This document shows, piece by piece, positions 46,322-55,987 of a DNA stretch of 64,000 bases. The DNA comes from Shewanella jiangmenensis (GTDB lineage Bacteria > Pseudomonadota > Gammaproteobacteria > Enterobacterales > Shewanellaceae). Below the pieces are notes generated by a model that was not told the DNA's origin, did not search any database, and worked only from the letters and a program-made list of their open reading frames with translations. How positions within the stretch are numbered: the first letter of the stretch is position 1; each line of letters starts with the position of its first letter. The translations under genes and the position numbers were made by a program. The DNA is taken from assembly GCF_018596335.1 (NCBI RefSeq), contig NZ_JAHEPS010000003.1, positions 310,001 to 374,000 on the forward strand, in the 5' to 3' direction.

Positions 46322-46971
46322 ACGAATTAAACTTGAGTTTTGGATTATAATAACTAATCAATAAAGCATCTTAATTTTTGTGGTGTTATTTAAAAAGTAA
46401 TTATAACAATACGATACATTGATTGTCGCGTGGTTTAATTGCATTAAAATTTATCTAAAAATTGTAACTGATGGTGGTTTTTTCGGTTTGAGATGAAAAT
46501 TGCATTTAACTGGGCAAAAAGTGTGGTTTTCTGAGTCGTTGCAAGCGTGCCTATTGCAGTGCGGGTGGGGTGTCAATCACGCCGGCCTTAAAAGTGTGTG
46601 CTTGGTAGCAATTCCGCCTTATTCCCCCCGCTTTGATTGATTTACATCAAGAGCGGGTGGTATAAATTTCCTGCCGAATTTCCCGAAAAATGCAGTCTAA
46701 TTGGCTGATAAACAATATTTTTGGAAGTTTGCCACCCGGTGGCGCCGGGTGGTCATCACATACTGCTGCGAGGATGTGATCCAAGTCGACAGATTTGCGA
46801 TTATCTAAGCCAGGGGCAGGGAAGATTGGCCTGAACGTCAAAAACGCGCTTCGCTTGCCGGATACCGGTCAAAGCGAAAAAAACGAAATGTTAACTATCC
46901 TACAAAGGTTGTCGCACTTATCGATGGGGATCGGATAAGGGCGGCAGGACGCACCAAGTAAGGAGTCACTG
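46322..46971. other. 650-bp AT-rich region upstream of cydA
   Basis: No gene is seen. It contains an AT-rich stretch (46322-46500) that could bind ArcA-type or nucleoid proteins, the FNR-type box listed separately, and the cydA leader. A minus-strand ORF at 46647-46841 has no ribosome binding site and a translation without recognisable pattern. Confidence 0.6.
46637..46650. promoter_or_regulatory. Perfect FNR/EtrA box upstream of cydABX
   Basis: TTGAT-TTAC-ATCAA matches the consensus TTGAT-N4-ATCAA exactly. It is 322 bp before the cydA start. The cytochrome bd operon is a known oxygen-responsive target of FNR-type and ArcA regulators, so control by the Shewanella homologue EtrA is plausible. 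Confidence 0.7.
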
Positions 46972-48528
46972 ATGATTGTTGAAGAGGTTGTTGAGCTATC
47001 GCGCCTGCAGTTTGCACTGACGGCCATGTATCACTTCCTGTTTGTTCCCTTAACCTTGGGCATGGCCTTTCTGCTGGCTATCATGGAATCGCTGTATGTG
47101 ATGACAGATAAGCAGATCTACAAGGACATGACCAAGTTCTGGGGTAAGCTGTTCGGGATTAACTTTGCCCTTGGCGTGACCACGGGCCTTGCGATGGAAT
47201 TCCAGTTTGGTACCAACTGGTCTTACTATTCTCACTACGTAGGCGACATCTTTGGTGCGCCGCTCGCGATTGAAGGTTTGATGGCCTTCTTCCTCGAATC
47301 TACCTTCGTCGGTATGTTCTTCTTCGGTTGGGACCGCTTCAGCAAACGCCAGCACCTTACCGTGACCTGGCTGATGGCGCTTGGCACCAACATGTCGGCG
47401 CTGTGGATTTTGGTGGCCAACGGCTGGATGCAAAACCCGGTGGGCAGCGTGTTCAACTACGAAACCATGCGCATGGAAATGACCAGCTTCGCCGAAGTGG
47501 TGTTTAACCCAGTTGCGCAGGTGAAGTTTGTTCACACTGTGGCCTCTGGCTATGTGGCCGGTGCCATGTTTGTGCTGGCCATCAGTGCTTACTACATCCT
47601 GAAGAAGCGTGACCTGCCGTTTGCCCGCCGCTCGTTTGCGATTGCGGCAAGCTTTGGTATGGCGTCAATTCTGTCGGTTATCGTGCTTGGCGACGAGTCG
47701 GGCTACAAGGTAGGTGAAGTACAGCGGGTGAAACTGGCCGCCGTCGAAGCCGAATGGCACACCGAGCCTGCACCAGCGGCCTTTACCGTGGTGGGTTTCC
47801 CGAATCAGGAAACTATGCACACCGACGGCGCTATCAAAATTCCTTATGCGATGGGCATCATTGCGACCCGCTCGCTCGATGAGGAAGTGACAGGTCTTCG
47901 CGATCTGATTGATGAGCACGAAGTGCGCATTCGTAACGGTATGAAAGCCTACGCCATGCTGGAGCAGCTGCGCGCCGGCAACAAAGATCCAGAGCTTAAG
48001 GCCGCCTTCGAAGAAGCCAAGGTGGACCTGGGTTACGGTCTGCTGCTTAAGCCTTACACCGACAAAGTGGTGGATGCGACCGAAGAGCAAATCAAGGCCG
48101 CTGCCAAGGATTCTATCCCGAACGTAGCGCCGCTGTTCTGGTCGTTCCGTGTGATGGTGGGTCTTGGCGTTATCATGCTGTTCGTGTTTGCTGCCGCCTT
48201 CTGGCAAAGCACCCGTCACCGCATCGAAGAGAAGAAGTGGGTTCTTAAGGCCGCGCTTTACAGCCTGCCGCTGCCGTGGATTGCCATTGAGTGTGGTTGG
48301 TTTGTGGCCGAGTATGGTCGTCAGCCATGGACCATCTCTGAAGTGCTGCCAACTTACATGTCGGCTTCCAGCCTGACTGTCGGCGACCTGTGGTTCAGTA
48401 TCATCTCCATCACTCTGTTCTACTCAGTGCTGCTGGTGATTGAGCTTTTCCTGATGTTCAAATATGCCCGTCTTGGTCCAAGCAGCCTTAAAACCGGCCG
48501 CTACCATTTCGAGAAGCAGGAAGCCTAA
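46972..48528 (+). CDS. cydA: Cytochrome bd ubiquinol oxidase subunit I
   Basis: A 518-aa inner-membrane subunit that carries hemes b558, b595 and d and oxidises quinol with oxygen. Haem ligands are seen: a His near residue 21 ([13 protein letters not shown]) and the His of [13 protein letters not shown]; the [13 protein letters not shown] segment is the family signature. The long periplasmic Q loop (about 250-385) makes it the E. coli-like long form, which fits the presence of CydX. The ribosome binding site is AAGGAG. Confidence 0.97.
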   Translation: MIVEEVVELSRLQFALTAMYHFLFVPLTLGMAFLLAIMESLYVMTDKQIYKDMTKFWGKLFGINFALGVTTGLAMEFQFGTNWSYYSHYVGDIFGAPLAIEGLMAFFLESTFVGMFFFGWDRFSKRQHLTVTWLMALGTNMSALWILVANGWMQNPVGSVFNYETMRMEMTSFAEVVFNPVAQVKFVHTVASGYVAGAMFVLAISAYYILKKRDLPFARRSFAIAASFGMASILSVIVLGDESGYKVGEVQRVKLAAVEAEWHTEPAPAAFTVVGFPNQETMHTDGAIKIPYAMGIIATRSLDEEVTGLRDLIDEHEVRIRNGMKAYAMLEQLRAGNKDPELKAAFEEAKVDLGYGLLLKPYTDKVVDATEEQIKAAAKDSIPNVAPLFWSFRVMVGLGVIMLFVFAAAFWQSTRHRIEEKKWVLKAALYSLPLPWIAIECGWFVAEYGRQPWTISEVLPTYMSASSLTVGDLWFSIISITLFYSVLLVIELFLMFKYARLGPSSLKTGRYHFEKQEA

Positions 48529-48543
48529 GGGAAGGAGCTGACT

Positions 48544-49683
48544 ATGTTTGACTATGAAGTATTGCGTTTTATCTGGTGGGCGCTGGTCGGTGTACTCTTT
48601 ATCGGCTTTGCTGTCACCGACGGTTTTGACATGGGTGTGGGCGCGCTGCTGCCCATCATCGGCAAAGATGATACCGATCGCCGGGTGATGATTAACACCG
48701 TAGCCCCCCACTGGGACGGTAACCAGGTGTGGCTTATCACCGCCGGTGGCGCGCTGTTTGCCGCCTGGCCTATGGTGTACGCCGTGTCCTTCTCGGGCTT
48801 CTATGTGGCCATGGTGATAGTGCTGCTGGCGCTGTTTTTGCGTCCGGTGGGCTTTGACTATCGCTCCAAGATTGAAGCGCCACAATGGCGTAAGTCATGG
48901 GACTGGGCACTGTTTGTGGGCTCCTTTGTGCCGCCGCTGATTATCGGCGTGGCCTTTGGTAACCTGCTGCAGGGCGTACCGTTCAACTTTGACGAGTTCC
49001 TGCGTGCCAAGTACCACGGTGGTCTGTTTGGTCTGCTGAACCCCTTTGGTCTGCTGGCCGGCCTTATCAGCGTGAGCATGTTTATGATGCAGGGCGCGAC
49101 CTGGCTGCAAATGAAGACCGAAGGCGAGCTGCGCGTTCGCGCCACCAATGCCGCCCAGGCATTTGCAGCACTGCTGGTAGTGCTGTTTGCCGCCGCCGGT
49201 TTCTGGGTTGCCAATGGTATCGATGGTTACGTGATTACTTCTGCCATCGACACCCATGCGGCGTCTAACCCGGTGGGTAAGACAGTTGAGCTGGTCACAG
49301 GTGCCTGGATGGCAAACTACCAGACCTATCCGCTGACCATGGCGTTCCCGCTGCTGGGTCTGGCGATGCCAATTCTGGTTATCCTGTTCAGCCGCCTTAA
49401 CCGCAGTGGCTTTGCCTTCCTGTTCAGCTCGCTGGCGGTTGCCGGTGTAATCCTCACCTGCGGCGCGGCCATGTTCCCGTTCGTGATGCCATCATCACTG
49501 GAGCCGGGCGTGAGTCTGACCATGTGGGATGCTACCGCGAGTGAAATCACTCTGAACGTGATGACCTGGGCTGCCATTATCTTTGTACCGATTGTGCTCT
49601 CTTACACCATCTGGACTTACTACAAGATGTATGGTCGTTTGAGCCGTCAGTTCATCGACAACAACAAGCATTCACTGTACTGA
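48544..49683 (+). CDS. cydB: Cytochrome bd ubiquinol oxidase subunit II
   Basis: A 379-aa membrane protein with eight to nine predicted helices. Conserved pieces are FIGFAVTDGFDMGVGAL near the N-terminus, APHWDGNQVWLITAGGALFAAWP and the late MFPFVMPSS. It stabilises the oxidase together with CydA. It begins 15 bases after cydA with its own AAGGAG, and cydX follows directly. Confidence 0.97.
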   Translation: MFDYEVLRFIWWALVGVLFIGFAVTDGFDMGVGALLPIIGKDDTDRRVMINTVAPHWDGNQVWLITAGGALFAAWPMVYAVSFSGFYVAMVIVLLALFLRPVGFDYRSKIEAPQWRKSWDWALFVGSFVPPLIIGVAFGNLLQGVPFNFDEFLRAKYHGGLFGLLNPFGLLAGLISVSMFMMQGATWLQMKTEGELRVRATNAAQAFAALLVVLFAAAGFWVANGIDGYVITSAIDTHAASNPVGKTVELVTGAWMANYQTYPLTMAFPLLGLAMPILVILFSRLNRSGFAFLFSSLAVAGVILTCGAAMFPFVMPSSLEPGVSLTMWDATASEITLNVMTWAAIIFVPIVLSYTIWTYYKMYGRLSRQFIDNNKHSLY

Positions 49684-49695
49684 TAAGGAGTCGCT

Positions 49696-49809
49696 ATGTG
49701 GTATTTCACCTGGATTTTGGGCGTACTCTTGGCCTGTTCTTTCGGGATTATCAATGCCCTGTGGCTTGAGCACACCGAAAACATGGACCGTAAGTCAGAC
49801 GACGAATAA
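49696..49809 (+). CDS. cydX: Cytochrome bd small subunit CydX
   Basis: A 37-aa single-helix membrane protein (MWYFTWILGVLLACSFGIIN, then ALWLEHTE and a charged tail). It matches CydX/YbgT, which is needed for stable, active cytochrome bd in E. coli and Shewanella. It follows cydB by 12 bases with AAGGAG six bases before the ATG, and a terminator follows the stop. It is too short for many gene callers. Confidence 0.95.
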   Translation: MWYFTWILGVLLACSFGIINALWLEHTENMDRKSDDE

Positions 49810-49822
49810 GCGCCTGTTTTAG

Positions 49823-49856
49823 AACAAACCCCGCCTGGTGCGGGGTTTGTTTTTTT
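49823..49856 (+). terminator. Terminator of cydABX
   Basis: The stem ACAAACCCCG / CGGGGTTTGT is followed by TTTTTT. Confidence 0.9.
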
Positions 49857-49915
49857 GGGTTTCAGGTTATGCTGGTACTCTGTTTCTAATGATTTTTTTG
49901 ATTGCTATTCCGCCC

Positions 49916-50209
49916 ATGACCGCCATCAAAGACGCCGCTAATCTCGGCCCCAAGTCAGCCCTCTGGCTGGCCAAGATTGGTATTACTGAGCTTGAGCAGG
50001 TCGCCGCCATTGGCAGTATCGAAGTGATGCTGCGTCTTAAGCGCGCCGGATTGCCGGTGAGCCTTAACATACTTTATGCCCTTGAAGGGGCGCTGGCCGG
50101 TTGTCACTGGCAGCAGGTGAAGCGGGAGCGACGAGGTGAGCTCGTGCTCCTGTGGGATGCGGCGCTTGCCCATGACGCAGCCGTTAAGCAGAAACCCGGC
50201 AGCAATTAA
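49916..50209 (+). CDS. TfoX C-terminal domain protein
   Basis: A 97-aa protein from MTAIKDAANLGPKSALWLAK. It matches the TfoX_C helix-hairpin-helix domain (LGPKSALWLAKIGITELEQVAAIGSIEVMLRLKRAG, then LNILYALEGALAGCHWQQVKRERRGEL). TfoX in full promotes competence, but stand-alone C-terminal domains have no assigned role. Upstream starts (49838, 49889) lie in or near the cydX terminator; none has a clear ribosome binding site, so the start is uncertain. The stop codon lies in a 14-bp tandem repeat. Confidence 0.75.
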   Translation: MTAIKDAANLGPKSALWLAKIGITELEQVAAIGSIEVMLRLKRAGLPVSLNILYALEGALAGCHWQQVKRERRGELVLLWDAALAHDAAVKQKPGSN

Positions 50210-50236
50210 GTCCAGGCAATTAAGTCCAGGCAATGA
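50203..50236 (+). repeat. 14-bp repeat over the TfoX-C stop codon
   Basis: CAATTAAGTCCAGG at 50203-50216 and 50217-50230, identical, with a partial third copy CAATGA at 50231-50236. The first copy contains the stop codon TAA. Confidence 0.9.
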
Positions 50237-50294
50237 CGCACCTCAGGGTGACTCACAGTAAACACTTCGCAACCCCCTTTAAAGGTTTACACAT

Positions 50295-50316
50295 AAAAAA
50301 GCCGCCCGAGGGCGGC
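50295..50316 (-). terminator. Terminator of the chemoreceptor gene
   Basis: On the minus strand GCCGCCC-TC-GGGCGGC is followed by TTTTTTATG. Confidence 0.85.
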
Positions 50317-50337
50317 CTGTCTGTTTGAAGGGCAGGG

Positions 50338-52338
50338 TTAGGTTTTGAACACCTCGACCTGCTGGCGCAGTTCCCGCGCCAGTTTGCCGAGGGTATCGGC
50401 ACTGGCAACTGTTTCATTGGCGCGGCTTTCGCCTTCACGGGCAAGCTCACTGATGCGGTGCAGGTTGTGGGTGATGTCGTCGGCCACCGTGCTTTGCTGG
50501 TGGGTGGCACTGGCGATGCTGGCCGACACTGTGGCCATGTCGCCGATACGCCTTGTGATGGCCGCAAGCTCTTCGCCTGTGGTCAGCCCCTGGGCGGCAC
50601 AGGATTGACCGAGCTCATGGGCATCATTCATCTGGCTTGCGGTGGCGCGGATTTTTTGCTGCAGATTGGTGATGGTCGCGCCAATTTGGGCAATCGATGC
50701 CTGGGTGCGGCTTGCCAAAGTGCGCACTTCATCGGCGACCACAGCAAAACCGCGGCCCTGCTCACCGGCGCGGGCGGCTTCGATGGCGGCGTTCAGCGCC
50801 AGCAGATTGGTTTGCTCGGCAATGCTGTTGATGACCTCGGTGACCTGACTGATGGCTTCGCTGTCGCGGGCCACTTCTTCAACTGCATCGTGGCTTGCAG
50901 CAAGGCGTTCGCTCAGCACAGTTAAATCCGACACCATATTGGCCAGTTGGCGCTGGCCACCCCGGGCGGCTTCATCGACTTTCTGGCTCTGGCCGGCGCC
51001 ATCGGCGGCGTGGCTCGCCACATCGCGAATGGAGGTCGACATCTCTTCAATGGCCGTGGCTATCTGGTCGGTCTGGTTCATCAGCGCCGCTGCTTCTTCG
51101 CCATTTTGATGGGCGATTTCCCGCGAGGCAGCGGCCATGTTGCCTAAGGTTTGCACCGATGATTTGAGCGACGCGATGAGGGCACCAAGATTGGTTGCCA
51201 TGGCGATAACAGCGCTGCGGATATGGTGCACTTCGTTGTCTGAGCCGGTGGGGCTTGGCTGCCAGCGTTGATCCAGCTCGCCGCGGCCAAGGCCTTCAAG
51301 CTGGGTTCTGAGTTCACTGAGGGGTTTAAGCGCCTTAAGCAGCACCCACGACAGGCACACTGTGATGACAAGGATCCCGGCAATCGACAGTATGGCATTG
51401 ATTTTTAATAGCCGGATACTGTCCTGATGCAGCTCACCGCTCGGCACCTTGCCCACCAGACGCCAGTTCCAGCCCGGTACCGAATGCAGGCTCACATGGC
51501 GGTCGGCGCCGGTTTCATCGCGAAACTCGAGGCTTTCTCCGCTGGCAGGCAGGGCGTTGGGGCTAAGACCATAAAGCATATCGGCGCTGAGCGGCGCGCC
51601 TTCGGCAACGCCATCGGCGAACACTACTTCGTCTTTGGCGTTAAGCAGCATAAAGTGGCCGCTTTGCTCTACGGTAAGCCGTGAGACAGCGGCTTTAAGC
51701 TCAGCAAGTGAGTCGCTGATATCAAAGCCGATGTAGAGCACAGCCACCACGTCGCCGCTCTCATCTTTCATCGCGCGGTAAACCGTCATGTAATCCCGGC
51801 CAAAGAGTTTGGCGTAGCCTTCATATTCGCCGCCGGCCATCAGGTTTTGATAGGCGGGATGGGACTCGCCCAGCAAGGTGCCAAGGGCGCGACTGCCGTC
51901 GGCTTTTTTGAGCGAGGTGGCAATACGCAGAAAGTCATTCCCTTCACGCACAAACACGGTGGCGGTGCCACCGGTGAGGTTAGCAAAGCGGTCGACCTTG
52001 CTCTTGGTGCTGTTGATTTGCTCTTTGTCGTGCATCAGCACCGGCGTGTCTTTATCCAGCACCCGCACAGTACGGCCGGGTTTGTAAAAGTTGCCCGGGT
52101 ACATTTCCCGCAGCACATCAGCATTGCGCCGCGCCAGCGCGGTGAGGCTTTGATATTGCAGCGTCAGCATGTCGGCCACGGCTTCGGATTTTGCCACCAT
52201 GGCTTCTACGCCCTTGGTTTGCAGGGCGTGGGAGGCACTGCTGTAGGCGATGTATCCCATTACCGAAAACACTGTCAGGGTAAGTGCGGTTGCCAGCACG
52301 CCTATCTGTTTTGCCAGGGGCCACTCTTTGTAGTTCAT
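50338..52338 (-). CDS. Methyl-accepting chemotaxis protein
   Basis: A 666-aa chemoreceptor: transmembrane helix 1 (about 12-31), a large periplasmic dCache/Cache_3-type sensor (about 35-310), transmembrane helix 2 (about 312-335), HAMP (about 336-390) and a signalling domain with the hairpin tip [20 protein letters not shown], then [15 protein letters not shown]. It would report a small-molecule signal to CheA/CheW; the ligand is not known. It ends in VFKT without the CheR-binding NWETF-type pentapeptide. The ribosome binding site AAGGA is clear. It has no che gene neighbours. Confidence 0.95.
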   Translation of the reverse strand: MNYKEWPLAKQIGVLATALTLTVFSVMGYIAYSSASHALQTKGVEAMVAKSEAVADMLTLQYQSLTALARRNADVLREMYPGNFYKPGRTVRVLDKDTPVLMHDKEQINSTKSKVDRFANLTGGTATVFVREGNDFLRIATSLKKADGSRALGTLLGESHPAYQNLMAGGEYEGYAKLFGRDYMTVYRAMKDESGDVVAVLYIGFDISDSLAELKAAVSRLTVEQSGHFMLLNAKDEVVFADGVAEGAPLSADMLYGLSPNALPASGESLEFRDETGADRHVSLHSVPGWNWRLVGKVPSGELHQDSIRLLKINAILSIAGILVITVCLSWVLLKALKPLSELRTQLEGLGRGELDQRWQPSPTGSDNEVHHIRSAVIAMATNLGALIASLKSSVQTLGNMAAASREIAHQNGEEAAALMNQTDQIATAIEEMSTSIRDVASHAADGAGQSQKVDEAARGGQRQLANMVSDLTVLSERLAASHDAVEEVARDSEAISQVTEVINSIAEQTNLLALNAAIEAARAGEQGRGFAVVADEVRTLASRTQASIAQIGATITNLQQKIRATASQMNDAHELGQSCAAQGLTTGEELAAITRRIGDMATVSASIASATHQQSTVADDITHNLHRISELAREGESRANETVASADTLGKLARELRQQVEVFKT

Positions 52339-52682
52339 TGTTTTTCCTTAGGGTCCTGTAGGGTTTTGCCACTTTAGCCGAGTTGAGTGACCCAAATATT
52401 GACCTGAATCGGAATTTGTCTTTTTTGTTAATGTTCTGAAGGATGTCGGAGCTGTGGTCACAGCCGGGATGGGCAAGTGGATATTGGCGGCGTGGCTTGT
52501 GTGGGCGGTGCGGCCTGTGTGAGCGCTCAAAGTCAGTGCGTTGAAGTCTGCACTTGTTACTTAACGTCTCGCGCTTTAAAAGAGACAAAGTTGCGAAGTC
52601 GGGCTGGGGGGATTAGAGTTTTGAGGTTGTGCAAAAAGTGTGCAGCGCGTTTATCTGATTAACTGTCCCGATGGAGGCCGAG
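52339..52682. other. 344-bp gap between the chemoreceptor and DUF465 genes
   Basis: The promoter of the chemoreceptor must lie at the left end and that of the DUF465 gene at the right. A GGCTTGTGTGGGC / GGCCTGTGTGAGC near-repeat lies at about 52493-52523. No gene is seen. Confidence 0.5.
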
Positions 52683-52928
52683 ATGCTGGGAGAAAAACAC
52701 CTGCTGAGTCATGAGTTTCCGAAATACAGCGCCCTGATTGACACCCTAAAGTCGCAAAACAGTGACTTTTGCGCCAGCGCCAAGCGCTATCATCAGCTGG
52801 ATCATAAAATACGTGGGCTGGAGCTGAACAAGGTGCCGACCACAGACGAGCACTTCAGTGCCCTGAAAATGGAGCGTGCGGTACTCAAAGACCGGATTTA
52901 CCACACGCTCAAATCTCACACAGGTTGA
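52683..52928 (+). CDS. DUF465 (YdcH-like) small protein
   Basis: An 81-aa protein from MLGEKHLLSHEFPKYSALID, matching the DUF465/YdcH pattern (HEFPKYSALIDTLKSQNSDFCASAKRYHQLDHKI, then LKMERAVLKDRIY). It is predicted as a helical hairpin or coiled coil; the function is unknown. The start is fixed by GGAGG at 52674-52678; an ATG at 52671 lies upstream of it. Its 3' end overlaps the convergent RND gene by 13 bases. Confidence 0.85.
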   Translation: MLGEKHLLSHEFPKYSALIDTLKSQNSDFCASAKRYHQLDHKIRGLELNKVPTTDEHFSALKMERAVLKDRIYHTLKSHTG

Positions 52929-55900
52929 GGGACGCCTGTCTTCAAATGGCGCGGCTTAAGCCATAGCCGGTACATCACCGGCACCCACAACAGCGACAAG
53001 ATGGTGGTTAACGCCGTGCCGCCGGCAATCGCCACCGCGAAGGGGGGCCAGAAGCCGCCCCCCGCTATCATCAAGGGCAAAAAGCCGCCCACTGTGGTGA
53101 TGGTGGTGGAGCTGATGTGACGGGTGCAGCCGGCAACGGTTTTGACCAGAAGCTCAGTCGACATGCCGCGCCCTTCAGGAATATCTTCAAGCTCCGCTAA
53201 AATTACAATTGCGGCGTTAATCGCAAGCCCCATCAAACCAAGCAAACCGATAATGACCGTAAAGCCAAACGGATAATTAAACAGGTACACGGCAAGCAAG
53301 CCAAGGCCCGCCGATTGGGCCGCGCTCAGCAAAATAATGCCGGTGAGGCGGAACGAGTTGAAACTCAGCACCACAGTGGCCAGCAGCAGGGTAAACACCA
53401 GCGCCACCGATGACAGCAGATTACCCACCGCCTCATTGCGCTTGGCACTCTCGCCGCCGATTTCGATGTGATAGCCCGGCGGCAGCTTAAGCGCCGCTAT
53501 CTCGTCTTTCACCGCATCGAGTACCTTGGCGGGCAGCACGCCGGTTTGGATATAGGCTTCAATGGTATTGACCCGCTGGCCATTGCGCCTTGGAATGGCG
53601 CCGCGACTGACGCTGATGTGGGCCTCAGACAGCGCCGACAGCGGAATGCCGTTACCGGCTCGGGACACCAGTTCGATGGCCGCAAGCCGCCCCTGCTGCT
53701 CGCGCATACTGTCATCGAGTCGCACCCGCACCGGCAGCGACTCGGTTTGCTCTATGATGCTGCCGCCGCTGCGCCCCGTAGTGGCCATTTGCACCTGATT
53801 GGCGATGTCGGTAAGGGTTAAGCCGCTCATCAGTGAAGCATCTTCATCCACCGCCAGCTTGACCTTGGGAGCGCCCGGGCTCAGGGTGGCACGGGTATGG
53901 GTCACATCATGGTTTTTGGCAAGCACGGCACGCACCTCATCGCCGAGGCGATGCAGCTCCTCCAGTGACGGGCCGTAAATCAACAGCTCCACCGGCGCAT
54001 TGAAAGGCGGGCCCTGCTCGAGTTTTCGAACCAGCACCTGCGCCTCGGGAAAGTCCTTATCCAGCGAGCGTTGCAGGCTGGGAATAAGCGCATTGGCGGT
54101 TTCAAAGTCGCGGGTCTTGACCATGGCCTGGGCGTAATTGGCTGCTCCCTGCTGGCGCTGGGTGATGTTGTAGTAGAAGGAGGGAATGTTGCCACCGACG
54201 ACCCAATCAATCCGCTCTATGCCATCGGTTTGCTCAAGCACCTTGTCCATGGCTTCGATGGTGGTGCGACTGTGCTCAAGGCTCACCTGGGAGGCGAGGT
54301 ACACCTCAATCTGGAACATGTCGCGGTCCGACGGCGGGAAGAATTGCTCTGTCATCCGTCCGGCGGCAAAAAAGCCAAGCAGCGGCAGCAGGCCTATAAT
54401 GAGCGCGCTTTTAACCGGCCGATTAAGCACTTTTGTCAGCAAACCCTCAAAGGCGGCGGCAAGCTTTGGCATGCGAATGCCGTGGGCGCGCCAGTCATGG
54501 CCTTCGTGGGCGGGACTGAAGCGTCCGGCAAGGCCGGCAATCAGGGTGTGGGAAATCAGATACGACCCCACCAGGGCAAACATCACCGAAATGGCGATGC
54601 CGCCAACAAATTCGCCGGCCGCGCCGGGCATAAGCACTATGGGCGCAAAGGCAAGAATGGTGGTGATGGTGGAGCCTGCGAGTGGCAGCCACAGGTGCTT
54701 AAGAGTATTGGTTACCGCATCAAGCCGGCTTTGGCCCTGCTGGCGGCGACTGGAAATGGCATCGACGATAACGATGGCGTTATCCACCATGATCCCAAGC
54801 GCTACCACAAGCCCAGTGACGGACATCTGATGTATGGGCAGCCCCACGGCGCGCATACAGGCGAGGGTAAACAGCGCCGTCAATGGCAGCGACAGCGCCA
54901 CCACCAACGCGTTTCGGGTGCCGAGGGTCAGCATCAGCACCAGCAGAATAAGCACAAAGCCCTGCAAAAGGTTAAGCGCCAGCTCGCCAAGGCGGGTGCT
55001 GGTATAGCTTTCCTGGGAAAACAGCCACTGCACTTCGATGTTGCCGGGCATACTGGTTTCAAGGGCGCTGACAGTGGTGCGTACCTCGGCCAGCCACTTG
55101 TCGACCCGGGTGTTATTGAGCATGCGGGCGCTGACCATCACCCCCTGCTCGCCGGCCAGCAGCGCTATGTTATCGGGCGGGGTTTTGTATTGGCGTGAAA
55201 CAGTGGCGACATCGCCAAGGCGGATAATCTGGCCTGAGCCATCGACTTTCAGCGGCACCTGACGGATGCGGGTTTGGGAATCAAGCTCGCCCGAGACTTC
55301 CACCAATGCCCTGAAATGAGCGTTGTGGATTTCACCGGCGGAAATTTTACTGTCGGCGGCGGCAAGGATACGGGCGATATCACCGGGAGTCAGCTGCAGC
55401 TGGTTAATCTTGTTGCCATCGAGCTCCACCAGAATTTCTTCGCTGGGCGCGCCGGCGATGTGCACATAATCTGTGCCGGACAGCAGCCTTAATCGGCTTT
55501 GCAGCTCTTTGGCGTAGCGGCCAAGAATATCGGTGCGCGGCTCATCGCCGCCGCGCCACACCAGGCCCAGAATGGCCGTGTTGGCATAGCCTATCTGGTC
55601 ATCCAGCGTCGGCGTTTGTACGCCCTGGGGCAGGCTGGTCTGAATGTCGGCCATCAAATCCCGGGCGCGGGACCAGACAGGCTCGGTGTGATGCACATCA
55701 TCCTTAAGTTCAAGCTGGATAACCGAAATCCCCGGACGGGAGGTGGACTGGATAAGTTTAAGTTCCTCCAGGCGGCGCAGCTGATTTTCAAGCACCTCAG
55801 TGACCAGCGCCTCGACCCGCTCGGCCGATGCGCCGGGGTAGTGAGTGATGACCGACGCATAACGGTTGGTGATGTGTGGGTCTTCCATGCGCGGCAGAGC

Positions 55901-55984
55901 CGACAAAGCGCCAAGGCCCGCGACCAGCAAAAGCGCAATAAACAGCGCCGCCAGGCGGCCGTTTTCGACGAAGGCTTTAATCAT
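52916..55984 (-). CDS. RND-family efflux pump inner-membrane transporter
   Basis: A 1022-aa AcrB/MexB-fold transporter with 12 predicted membrane helices and two large periplasmic loops (about 35-330 and 555-855). The TM4 motif GLVVALGIMVDNAIVIVDAI carries the proton-relay acidic residue. It exports substrates in trade for protons, working with the adaptor just upstream (3 bp apart). No outer-membrane channel gene is adjacent, so it likely uses a shared TolC. It belongs to the branch often annotated as multidrug rather than heavy-metal efflux; the substrate is unknown. Confidence 0.95.
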   Translation of the reverse strand: MIKAFVENGRLAALFIALLLVAGLGALSALPRMEDPHITNRYASVITHYPGASAERVEALVTEVLENQLRRLEELKLIQSTSRPGISVIQLELKDDVHHTEPVWSRARDLMADIQTSLPQGVQTPTLDDQIGYANTAILGLVWRGGDEPRTDILGRYAKELQSRLRLLSGTDYVHIAGAPSEEILVELDGNKINQLQLTPGDIARILAAADSKISAGEIHNAHFRALVEVSGELDSQTRIRQVPLKVDGSGQIIRLGDVATVSRQYKTPPDNIALLAGEQGVMVSARMLNNTRVDKWLAEVRTTVSALETSMPGNIEVQWLFSQESYTSTRLGELALNLLQGFVLILLVLMLTLGTRNALVVALSLPLTALFTLACMRAVGLPIHQMSVTGLVVALGIMVDNAIVIVDAISSRRQQGQSRLDAVTNTLKHLWLPLAGSTITTILAFAPIVLMPGAAGEFVGGIAISVMFALVGSYLISHTLIAGLAGRFSPAHEGHDWRAHGIRMPKLAAAFEGLLTKVLNRPVKSALIIGLLPLLGFFAAGRMTEQFFPPSDRDMFQIEVYLASQVSLEHSRTTIEAMDKVLEQTDGIERIDWVVGGNIPSFYYNITQRQQGAANYAQAMVKTRDFETANALIPSLQRSLDKDFPEAQVLVRKLEQGPPFNAPVELLIYGPSLEELHRLGDEVRAVLAKNHDVTHTRATLSPGAPKVKLAVDEDASLMSGLTLTDIANQVQMATTGRSGGSIIEQTESLPVRVRLDDSMREQQGRLAAIELVSRAGNGIPLSALSEAHISVSRGAIPRRNGQRVNTIEAYIQTGVLPAKVLDAVKDEIAALKLPPGYHIEIGGESAKRNEAVGNLLSSVALVFTLLLATVVLSFNSFRLTGIILLSAAQSAGLGLLAVYLFNYPFGFTVIIGLLGLMGLAINAAIVILAELEDIPEGRGMSTELLVKTVAGCTRHISSTTITTVGGFLPLMIAGGGFWPPFAVAIAGGTALTTILSLLWVPVMYRLWLKPRHLKTGVPQPV

Positions 55985-55987
55985 GGC

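Noticed and set aside
46647-46841. 64-codon minus-strand ORF upstream of cydA
   Set aside because: It has no ribosome binding site and overlaps the regulatory region with the FNR box.
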